Source of the DNA: Niallia sp. FSL W8-0635
Lineage (GTDB): Bacteria > Bacillota > Bacilli > Bacillales > Cytobacillaceae
DNA: 64,000 nt
Direction of reading: 5' to 3'
NCBI RefSeq assembly: GCF_038007965.1
Contig: NZ_JBBOYD010000001.1
Location: 2,148,501 to 2,212,500, forward strand
A program made the position numbers and the translations under genes. Below the pieces are notes generated by a model. That model made no database searches, had not been told where the DNA came from, and saw only the letters and a list, made by a program, of their open reading frames with translations. Numbering within the stretch: position 1 is the stretch's first letter; each line of letters starts with the position of its first letter. Positions 8,340 through 15,599 of this stretch are shown here, piece by piece.

Positions 8340-8622
8340 AGCGATGAAGAGAAGAGTAAATAACCTAATTCTTTAAAGAGAGCTCCAGCTGCTGAAAAGG
8401 AGTAAGAATTACTTATTGAACCAAGACTCTGAGCATTCACATTGGAACTTATGTTGAAGGGATAGTGTGACAGGTGCTCCTGTTATAGAGCTAGGGTATA
8501 AGTAGATAACTACCGTACCTGAAGAGTTTAATATGGCGACATATTAATAAACTGGGGTGGCACCACGGATATAAAATCTCGTCCTCAAGACTAATTGTCT
8601 TGGGGGTGGGATTTTTTTTATT
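8340..8622 (+). promoter_or_regulatory. T-box leader (tRNA-Gln sensing) upstream of glnS
   Basis: The leader has the main T-box parts in order. Stem I begins about 8345 with AGAGTA and closes with GACTCTGAGC. Immediately before that 3' strand is CAA at 8422-8424, a glutamine codon followed by a purine, fitting the specifier. The T-box itself, TGGGGTGGCACCACGG, spans about 8553-8568. The terminator stem CAAGAC / GTCTTG (8586-8602) with flanking pairs ends in eight T. The variable base of the UGGN bulge is C, predicting a G discriminator base on the tRNA. Uncharged tRNA-Gln should allow glnS transcription. Confidence 0.92.
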
Positions 8623-8662
8623 GGCAAAAAATAGTTTTCACTTAAAAAACGGAGGGGTAAAA

Positions 8663-10342
8663 ATGATGGAAGAGAAAGTAGCGTTAGATAATAGCTTGGA
8701 AAAAACGGTAGCTGAAGACTTACAAAATGGGGCATATAATCGAACGATTTGCACAAGATTTCCTCCTGAGCCAAATGGATATCTACACATTGGCAGTGCT
8801 TATGCCATCCATATGAACTATGCGATTGCGAAAAAGTTTAACGGGAATTTTAATCTGCGTTTTGACGATACCAACCCTTTAAAAGAAGATATGGAATATG
8901 TGGATTCGATTATTGAAGATATTAATTGGCTAGGCTATTCTCCAGAGGAACGGATTTTTTACGGGTCTGACTATTCCAATGAAATATTTCATGCAGCATT
9001 GAATTTGATCAAGAAAGGCAAGGCATATGTTTGTGAATTGTCTCCTGAGCAAATAAAGGAATACCGGGGAACACTTACAGAGCCTGGTAAAAATAGTCCT
9101 TATCGAAACAGAACAGTGGAGGAGAATCTCGATTTGTTTTGGAGAATGAAAAATGGCGAATTCCCAACAGGATCGCATGTTTTACGAGCAAAAATCGATA
9201 TGGCTTCACCAAATATGAATTTAAGAGACCCGATTCTTTACAGGATTATTTATGCTAGTCATTATAGAACGGGAAACGAGTGGTGTATTTACCCAATGTA
9301 TGATTTTGCTCATCCACTTCAAGATGCAATTGAAGGTGTTACCCATTCCTTATGCTCTATCGAATTTAAAGACCACAGACCTTTATATGAGTGGGTATTG
9401 ACAGAGCTAGAAATAAAGGAAGCACCAAAACAAAGAGAATTTGGACGAGTGAATATAACTGGTGTTGTAACGAGTAAACGCTATTTAAGGGAATTAGTAT
9501 TAGGGAAGCTGGTAGATGGATGGGATGATCCAAGATTACCAACAATCCGTGGACTTCGGAGAAGAGGCTTTACCCCAGAAAGTATACGTACTTTCGTTGA
9601 TGAACTTGGCTTTGTAAGAAATCAAAGTACAGCTGACATAGCGATGCTAGAAAGTACACTAAGAAGAGAATTAAAATCAAAAGTAAATACAGTGATGGCA
9701 GTATTAAACCCATTAAAGGTGACAATCACCAATTATCCTGAGGACAAGACAGAGCTTTTATCAATGGAAAATAATCCGGAAAATCCTGCATTAGGAAATA
9801 GAGAGGTTGTTTTTTCAAAAGAGATTTATATCGAAAAAGAGGACTTTATGGAAGTCCCAATAAAAGGGTTTAAACGATTAGCTTTACATGCAGAGGTTCG
9901 ATTAAAAGGGGCTTATTTCATCAAATGTAATGAGGTGATTAAAGATGAAGCTACAGGTGAAATTATCGAGCTTAGATGTACTTATGATCCAAAGACCAAA
10001 AGTGGAACAGGATTTTCTGAGCGGAAAGTAAAAGGAACGATTCATTGGGTTTCCGCTATAAATAGTGAATTAGTGGAAGTGAATCTCTTCGAAAAATTAT
10101 TTGAGGACGAAACGATTGTGAAAGATGCAGAAAAAACGTGGGAGGAAAAAATGAATCCCAATTCTAAAGTTACACTAAAACATTGCAGAATTGAATCTTG
10201 GATGAAGGACGCAAAAATCGAAGAGAGGTTCCAATTTTTGCGACATGGCTATTTTTGTGTAGATAAATATTCAACAGAAGAAAAATTAATTTTCAATAGA
10301 ATTGTGTCATTGAAGGATTCTTGGAAAGGGAAAAAAGGATAA
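8663..10342 (+). CDS. glnS: glutaminyl-tRNA synthetase (divergent class I signature)
   Basis: A 559-residue class I aminoacyl-tRNA synthetase of the GlnRS/GluRS family (E. coli GlnRS is ~554). Visible are [11 protein letters not shown] (residues 34-44), NLRFDDTNP and [30 protein letters not shown]-like and [19 protein letters not shown], and a C-terminal anticodon-binding beta-barrel half. The catalytic HIGH motif reads HIGS (42-45), and the KMSKS-type loop reads VVTSKR (TSKR at 270-273) instead of VMSKR. ATG at 8663 follows GGAGGGG; the frame upstream overlaps the T-box terminator. The T-box leader shows it is regulated by tRNA-Gln. GlnRS is not the usual Gln-tRNA route in Bacillus. Confidence 0.93.
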   Translation: MMEEKVALDNSLEKTVAEDLQNGAYNRTICTRFPPEPNGYLHIGSAYAIHMNYAIAKKFNGNFNLRFDDTNPLKEDMEYVDSIIEDINWLGYSPEERIFYGSDYSNEIFHAALNLIKKGKAYVCELSPEQIKEYRGTLTEPGKNSPYRNRTVEENLDLFWRMKNGEFPTGSHVLRAKIDMASPNMNLRDPILYRIIYASHYRTGNEWCIYPMYDFAHPLQDAIEGVTHSLCSIEFKDHRPLYEWVLTELEIKEAPKQREFGRVNITGVVTSKRYLRELVLGKLVDGWDDPRLPTIRGLRRRGFTPESIRTFVDELGFVRNQSTADIAMLESTLRRELKSKVNTVMAVLNPLKVTITNYPEDKTELLSMENNPENPALGNREVVFSKEIYIEKEDFMEVPIKGFKRLALHAEVRLKGAYFIKCNEVIKDEATGEIIELRCTYDPKTKSGTGFSERKVKGTIHWVSAINSELVEVNLFEKLFEDETIVKDAEKTWEEKMNPNSKVTLKHCRIESWMKDAKIEERFQFLRHGYFCVDKYSTEEKLIFNRIVSLKDSWKGKKG

Positions 10343-10348
10343 AGTTGA

Positions 10349-10380
10349 AATCGAGTGCAGAGGTTTTGTACTCGATTTTT
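10349..10380 (+). terminator. intrinsic terminator of glnS
   Basis: Perfect 8-bp stem AATCGAGT / ACTCGATT with a T run, just after the glnS stop. Confidence 0.85.
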
Positions 10381-10567
10381 AACAAATAGCTATTTTAACA
10401 TCTTTAAGCAAAGGGGATTGAAAGTTGGATGAATTGTTGTAAAATTATCAGAGAGAAAAGGTAATTTATGTTAATATGGATTAAAGCATGAATGAACTAG
10501 GGAGTATGGGTGTAAAAGTTAGAAATTTAGATAAAAGATAAAAATAGATAGAGAGAAGGGGATATTA

Positions 10568-11083
10568 ATGGAATTACTGAGGCCATCTGAGCAGTATAGG
10601 GAACAGTTAATGGAATATAGGTCAGCCTTTTTACATAGAAAAGAACAGCCTTATGGTGGCAGCTCCTTGCAAAATTATACGGATTTTCATGAATGGCTCA
10701 ATAAAGTAATCAGCCAGGAAAATGGGGATAACCTACCATCAAATCGGGTTCCGGCTACTCAATTTTTAAGCATTGGCAATGGGAAATTAATTGGGCTTAT
10801 TAATATTCGCCATCGATTAACGCCAGAATTGTTGATGGAAAGTGGACATATTGGCTATAGCATTCATCCAGAAGAACGCCGGAAAGGATATGCGACAGAG
10901 CAGCTGCGACTAAGTTTAATAGAAGCTAATAAACTTGGTCTAAGTAAAGTATTAATAACCTGTGATAAAGAAAATATCGCCTCTGCCAAAACGATTCAAA
11001 AAGTGGGCGGAGTGTTAGAGAATGAAGTGAATTCCGCAGATGGGAAGGAAATTGTACAGCGTTATTGGATTGAAATTGGTTAA
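10568..11083 (+). CDS. GNAT family N-acetyltransferase
   Basis: A 171-residue GNAT protein. Motif A is HPEERRKGYATEQL, preceded by the strand SGHIGYSI; motif B is seen as KENIASAKTIQKVGGVLENEV, the hallmark of the group often annotated as 'acetyltransferase (GNAT) / Acetyltransf_3-like'. The substrate is unknown. AAGGGG lies 8 bases before the ATG. It stands alone between glnS and a strong terminator. Confidence 0.85.
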   Translation: MELLRPSEQYREQLMEYRSAFLHRKEQPYGGSSLQNYTDFHEWLNKVISQENGDNLPSNRVPATQFLSIGNGKLIGLINIRHRLTPELLMESGHIGYSIHPEERRKGYATEQLRLSLIEANKLGLSKVLITCDKENIASAKTIQKVGGVLENEVNSADGKEIVQRYWIEIG

Positions 11084-11123
11084 CGTTTTATGTAAAAGAA
11101 TAAATAATTTAGCAACCTACTTT

Positions 11124-11157
11124 GCAGTCCACTCCGCAACGGAATTGGACTGCTTTT
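11124..11157 (+). terminator. intrinsic terminator
   Basis: Stem GCAGTCCACTCCG / CGGAATTGGACTGC (one bulge) followed by TTTTT, after the GNAT gene. Confidence 0.85.
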
Positions 11158-11327
11158 TAATTCTAAGATCTTTCAACAGGAAAAAACTAATTAGAAATAG
11201 GCTTTAAAATAATCATCCAACCTGTTTCACAATAAAAAAAGTATCAAATTAAATAAAAATTTATTGTAAAACGATAAATGATGTGGTAAATTTCAATAAG
11301 ATAATAATTAGGAGAGGTGCTTTTTTT

Positions 11328-11804
11328 ATGAAAAAAGGAACAACATTTTTTTTAAAGATAGCTGTCGTTCTTATTGGAACCCCCGTTCTTGCTTTAGGGT
11401 TATGGGGAATATATGATTTGGCTAAAAATCCAGCAAATCCAGATTATGCCCATATACTATATCCGATTGTAATAGGGATATATTTATCGGCAATTCCATT
11501 TTATATGGCGCTTTATCAGACTTTCAGACTTTTGGGTTATATTGATAGGAATGAAGCTTTCTCGGTAATGTCTGTAAAGGCATTAAGCCATATAAAGAAA
11601 GATGCAATCATCATCAGTATCTTATATGTACTAATGATGCCTTTCATTTTTCTCTTAGCTCAGTCAGATGATGCTCCAGGTCTTATCTTATTTGGAATGA
11701 TTCCGATTTTTGCTTCCATCGTAATTGCGGTCTTTGCAGCAGTTCTTCAAAGGCTTTTACAACAAGCAATTGATATAAAATCAGAAAATGATTTAACAGT
11801 CTGA
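11328..11804 (+). CDS. DUF2975 family membrane protein
   Basis: A 158-residue protein with four transmembrane helices (about residues 8-30, 45-68, 90-110 and 116-140). DUF2975 proteins of Bacillus and lactic bacteria have this layout, including the central FRLLGYIDRNEAFS segment, and are nearly always followed by a short Cro/CI-type regulator, as here. ATG at 11328 has AGGAGAGG upstream; the frame before it lacks a ribosome site. The partner gene starts 10 bases after its stop, so the two form an operon. Role unknown. Confidence 0.85.
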   Translation: MKKGTTFFLKIAVVLIGTPVLALGLWGIYDLAKNPANPDYAHILYPIVIGIYLSAIPFYMALYQTFRLLGYIDRNEAFSVMSVKALSHIKKDAIIISILYVLMMPFIFLLAQSDDAPGLILFGMIPIFASIVIAVFAAVLQRLLQQAIDIKSENDLTV

Positions 11805-11814
11805 GGTGAATGAA

Positions 11815-12033
11815 ATGGCAATTGTAATTAATATTGATGTGATGTTAGCGAAAAGGAAAATGAGCGTGACCGAACTTTCAGAGAAGGTTGGAATCACGAT
11901 GGCAAATCTATCTATTTTGAAAAATGGAAAAGCAAAGGCCATTCGCCTTTCAACATTAGAGGGGATTTGCAAGGCTTTAGAATGTCAACCTGGAGAAATT
12001 TTAGAATATCGAAGGGATCAAGATAGTGAATAA
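11815..12033 (+). CDS. Cro/CI (XRE) family transcriptional regulator, YozG-like
   Basis: A 72-residue, one-domain helix-turn-helix regulator. The fold is clear: INIDVMLAKRKMSVTELSE, then the HTH VGITMANLSILKNGKAKAI and STLEGICKALECQPGEILEY. It closely fits the short YozG-type regulators partnered with DUF2975. ATG at 11815 has GAGGTG upstream, overlapping the DUF2975 stop region, so translation is probably coupled. It most likely controls its own operon; targets are not visible. Confidence 0.88.
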   Translation: MAIVINIDVMLAKRKMSVTELSEKVGITMANLSILKNGKAKAIRLSTLEGICKALECQPGEILEYRRDQDSE

Positions 12034-12121
12034 GCAGAATATCAAAGAATATCTCAAAAAGGATCGTAACGTATGGGAGAACATAGAAATATAAAAAACA
12101 TTTCGAAAGGAGGGTCAATCA

Positions 12122-12874
12122 ATGAAGCTACCTTTTTTCCATAAGAAAGAAGAAGAATCTGTCCTTTATCCGAATGAAAATATAGCGGAACATATTGCTA
12201 TAATAATGGACGGAAACGGACGCTGGGCAAAGAAGAGGGGCATGCCCAGAATTGCTGGTCATAAAGAAGGCGTATCTACTGTCGTAAACATTGTTAAAAC
12301 AGCAGTGAATTGCAAAGTGAAGATTCTCACTCTATATACGTTTTCTACCGAAAACTGGAAACGTCCAAAAACCGAGATAGAGTTTATATTGAGGCTTCCT
12401 AAGGAGTTTCTCTCTATTTATCTACCAGATCTTATCGCTAATAATGTCCGCATAGAGATAGTTGGAGATATCGAAAAGCTGCCAGTTCATACACGTGAAG
12501 CCATTGAGTATGCAATGGAACGTACTCGCAATAATGACGGCCTTTTGCTTAATTTTGCGCTTAACTATGGAAGCCGTGATGAGATTTTAAATGCGATGAA
12601 AGAGATGTTTTTGGATATAACCAAGGGGGAATTTTCACTGGACGAATTAGATGAACAGAAGTTTTCAAACTACCTTTATACAGCTGGTATGAAAGAACCG
12701 GACCTGCTTATTCGAACAGGAGGAGAAATACGTCTGAGTAATTTTCTGCTTTGGCAGCTGGCATACACGGAGTTCTGGTTTACTGATGTACTGTGGCCAG
12801 ATTTCTCTGAGAAGGACTTTCTGCAAGCGTTGAAAGAATACGGGAATCGGAAAAGACGGTATGGTGGGCTATAA
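12122..12874 (+). CDS. cis-isoprenyl diphosphate synthase (UppS family), stand-alone paralogue
   Basis: A 250-residue UppS-family enzyme. Conserved blocks are IIMDGNGRWAKKRG with the catalytic Asp near residue 30, GHKEGV, TLYTFSTENWKRP, LNFALNYGSRDEI, and DLLIRTGGEIRLSNFLLWQ followed by EFWFTDVLWPDF. These enzymes join isopentenyl diphosphate to farnesyl diphosphate to make undecaprenyl diphosphate, the cell-wall lipid carrier. In the usual RTSGE motif the serine is glycine here (RTGGE). It lies outside the normal frr-uppS-cdsA cluster, so it is probably a second copy; shorter-chain product is possible. Strong AAAGGAGGG ribosome site. Confidence 0.88.
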   Translation: MKLPFFHKKEEESVLYPNENIAEHIAIIMDGNGRWAKKRGMPRIAGHKEGVSTVVNIVKTAVNCKVKILTLYTFSTENWKRPKTEIEFILRLPKEFLSIYLPDLIANNVRIEIVGDIEKLPVHTREAIEYAMERTRNNDGLLLNFALNYGSRDEILNAMKEMFLDITKGEFSLDELDEQKFSNYLYTAGMKEPDLLIRTGGEIRLSNFLLWQLAYTEFWFTDVLWPDFSEKDFLQALKEYGNRKRRYGGL

Positions 12875-12980
12875 GCGTTTGATAATATATGTTGTAAAAA
12901 AAGCAGACCAACTCCAAATTGTACTTTAACGGTTGATTATTGCTATAATAAATCAATATTTAAAGTAGGGGGAACGTAAG

Positions 12981-13577
12981 ATGGAAGCGAATGTTTTTGA
13001 ACAGATGGCCAAAAGATATGATACAGAAGATAGAATAGAATTGGCGAAAGTGATCGTGAAGGAAGTAAGAGCAGAACTAGAAAACAGTAAATCCCAATCT
13101 TTAATCGACTATGGGAGTGGTACTGGCCTCGTTAGTTTAGAATTAACCGATTTGGTAGATTCGATTTTGTTGGTAGATTCATCGGAACAAATGCTAGAGG
13201 TTGCCAAAGGGAAAATAGCGCAAAAAGGTATTACGAACGCAAGCGTACTTTATTCTGATTTTACGAAAAAAACTACTGAACTTAAATCGGACATTATTTT
13301 CATGTCACTAGTTCTTCTTCATATACCGGATACGAAAAAAATCTTGCAGGAATTGTTCCATATCTTAAACGATGGCGGAAAGCTAATTATTGTTGATTTT
13401 GACAAGAACGAGAACATCAGTCATCCGAAGGTTCATAACGGTTTTTCTCATGAAGAATTGAAAGAAATATTATCTGAAGCTGGATTCAAGTCATCAAAAA
13501 TAAAGACATTTTATCATGGCAAAGAGATTTTTATGAAAAAGGATGCATCAATGTTTATCGCCTGCAGTATAAAATGA
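12981..13577 (+). CDS. class I SAM-dependent methyltransferase
   Basis: A 198-residue methyltransferase. Motif I is SLIDYGSGTGLVSLEL near residues 41-56, followed by the acidic strand-2 end ILLVDSSEQMLEVAK, motif II SDIIFMSLVLLHIP and motif III LNDGGKLIIVDFDKNE. It looks like a YcgJ/UbiE-type small-molecule methyltransferase with substrate unknown. AGGGGGAACG precedes the ATG. It is monocistronic. Confidence 0.85.
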   Translation: MEANVFEQMAKRYDTEDRIELAKVIVKEVRAELENSKSQSLIDYGSGTGLVSLELTDLVDSILLVDSSEQMLEVAKGKIAQKGITNASVLYSDFTKKTTELKSDIIFMSLVLLHIPDTKKILQELFHILNDGGKLIIVDFDKNENISHPKVHNGFSHEELKEILSEAGFKSSKIKTFYHGKEIFMKKDASMFIACSIK

Positions 13578-13910
13578 TTTTTTTGATTATACAATATCAG
13601 AATTATTCCAATGAAATAATTTAATTTTCCATTGAAGAATGGCTTTCTTGTTGACAAATATAAAAATTTGGAATATCTTATATTTAGTTAAATACTTAGT
13701 TGTAAGTTAATTTTTCTTTTTTGGAGATTAAGACTTTAGCATTCTTTTAATAATTGTATTGACTGAATGAAAAAGTAGCTTAAAAGAATAAGGAAAAGTG
13801 ATTTTATAAATAAGTAGTCCAATTATATATGATGTCTTTAAAGTTAAATGAAAATATAAAAACCTATAAAAGGTAGCTCTTCAAAAAATTCACTGCAATT
13901 AGTTGAAGGG
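13578..13910. other. gene-free A/T-rich stretch before the DAB operon
   Basis: About 330 bases without a convincing open frame. A TTGACT at about 13758 could be a -35 element, but no clearly spaced -10 follows. With the hairpin immediately downstream this could be an untranslated leader of the DAB operon; I see no known riboswitch class in it. Confidence 0.4.
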
Positions 13911-13979
13911 AAGCCGACAATTTTTTTGATTCCTATGATTTAAAATCATGGTGAATTTTAAAGATTGTCGGCTTTTTTA
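13911..13979 (+). terminator. long hairpin with T tract upstream of the DAB operon (terminator or attenuator)
   Basis: An 11-bp perfect stem AAGCCGACAAT / ATTGTCGGCTT, extended to 14 bp through a G-T pair, encloses a ~36-base loop that itself can fold (CCTATGATTT / AAAATCATGG). TTTTTT follows. It lies ~90 bp before dabB and ~330 bp after the methyltransferase stop, so it may end an upstream transcript or attenuate the operon. Confidence 0.7.
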
Positions 13980-14067
13980 TTGGGGAAAAATGTTTGTTTC
14001 CATAAAGAAGGAATGGAATTCTTGTAAAGGTTTTTCCATAGTAAGTTAGTTAAAGGAGAAATTCAAC

Positions 14068-15585
14068 ATGTTTGTTTCGCTGAGTTTGCCGTTATTACTA
14101 GTATTGTTTTTTATGATGATTATTGTTTCTATGCTAAGTGGATTATTACTTCTGCATCCAAGAATGCCATTGAGCTATGTGAAAATACATAGTTGGGTTG
14201 TGTCTTTTCCGCCTTTGGTTTCTTTAGTAGCACTTGTAAAAACGAATGGAAGAGAAAATATTGGTCCTTTGCAGTTGGATTCCTTGGCTTGGTTAATGAC
14301 CTTTTTCGTTCTTGCTATTGGTTTAATTGTGCAACGTTTTTCTATACGTTACTTAATGGGGGATCGTTCTTATCGAAAATATTTTTCACTCTTTACGTTC
14401 ACAACAGCTTCTGCATCTATTGCCTGGTTAAGTGCTGATCTACGCTTAATGGTTCTATTCTGGGGGGCAACTCTTGCTGGATTAACCTTGCTTATCAGAT
14501 TAAACAGTGGATGGAAAGTAGCGAATGAAGCATCTAAGATTTCTGGCCGCAACTTTATATTTGGCTGGTTGGCCTTATTATTGGCGGTACTTTGGCTATT
14601 TCAAGGCACTGGTTATTGGCAATTATCGTCAGCTCTATCCACTGAAAATTTAGCACAGCTTGCAGCATGGGAGAGAACAGGGATTAATATATTGATTGTC
14701 CTAGCGGTCATCATTCCAGCAGCTCAATGGCCTTTTCAAAGATGGTTAGTAGAGTCTGTTGTTGCGCCTACTCCTGTTTCTGCGATTATGCATGCAGGAA
14801 TTGTGAATGCAGGTGGGATTATGCTAGCTCGTTTTTCTCCACTCTTTAATGGAGATATGGCTTCTATTATCTTGCTTGTTATAGCAGGGATTTCTGTCTT
14901 GATTGGTTCTGGAATTAGTTTAGTACAAGTGGACTATAAGCGTCAGTTAGTAGGATCAACGATTGGACAAATGGGCTTTATGCTCATCCAATGTGCGTTA
15001 GGTGCATATATTGCTGCCATTATTCATCTTATTCTACATGGTTTGTTTAAAGCAACGCTCTTTTTACAATCAGGTTCAGCGGTGCCTCGTTTCGAAATAT
15101 CTAATCAAAGTAATAAACAGACATCCTTTTTATGGACCATAACGGGGTGGATTTTAGGCTTTGCTGTTGGAGTGGTCTTTTGGCTCCAGTCACCAGGAGA
15201 GGGATATCAATTTATTAGTGCGTTAATCTTAGGGTGGTCCTTGTCTATTTCTTGGAGACAGCTAGTAGCTTTTGGAGAGGGAAGCATTGGTCGAATTACA
15301 GGGTTATTAATGGTAGGAGGAACGGCTGCTATTTATTTCGCTATTCATCATTTTTTCTATGATTTGCTGCAGTCTACTGTTTCCCAAGGGAATCAACCTC
15401 CAATAGCTGCAGTCATCATTGTTGCTTGTCTCTTATTAGTTGGCAGTGCAATAAGGGCATTTACTGCACGTAATCGTTCGTCTATTTTCTTTACGGTACT
15501 TTATCTTTGGTTAGTGAGATTAGGGGAAGCGAAGCCCAAATCTGTAGAGAGCCATCCGAGCTATTTAAAACAACAATTACCATAA
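14068..15585 (+). CDS. dabB: DabB: NuoL/NdhF-like membrane subunit of inorganic-carbon transporter
   Basis: A 505-residue protein with about 13 transmembrane helices and the NuoL/Mrp antiporter core: WPFQRWLVESVVAPTPVSAI followed by MHAGIVNAGG, then IGQMGFMLIQCALGAY and IHLILHGLFKATLFLQSG with the conserved His/Lys pairs of proton-conducting subunits. It lacks the other complex I genes nearby and is followed by DUF2309, so it is the DabB partner (B. subtilis ndhF next to ybcC). It is thought to use proton movement to drive CO2 hydration by DabA at the inner face. AAAGGAG precedes the ATG; dabA starts 14 bases after its stop. Confidence 0.92.
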   Translation: MFVSLSLPLLLVLFFMMIIVSMLSGLLLLHPRMPLSYVKIHSWVVSFPPLVSLVALVKTNGRENIGPLQLDSLAWLMTFFVLAIGLIVQRFSIRYLMGDRSYRKYFSLFTFTTASASIAWLSADLRLMVLFWGATLAGLTLLIRLNSGWKVANEASKISGRNFIFGWLALLLAVLWLFQGTGYWQLSSALSTENLAQLAAWERTGINILIVLAVIIPAAQWPFQRWLVESVVAPTPVSAIMHAGIVNAGGIMLARFSPLFNGDMASIILLVIAGISVLIGSGISLVQVDYKRQLVGSTIGQMGFMLIQCALGAYIAAIIHLILHGLFKATLFLQSGSAVPRFEISNQSNKQTSFLWTITGWILGFAVGVVFWLQSPGEGYQFISALILGWSLSISWRQLVAFGEGSIGRITGLLMVGGTAAIYFAIHHFFYDLLQSTVSQGNQPPIAAVIIVACLLLVGSAIRAFTARNRSSIFFTVLYLWLVRLGEAKPKSVESHPSYLKQQLP

Positions 15586-15599
15586 GGAGGTAATTAGTG

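Noticed and set aside
14068..15585. NADH dehydrogenase (complex I) subunit L
   Set aside because: NuoL-like by sequence, but no other nuo genes are present and it is directly joined to DUF2309, so DabB is the better call.
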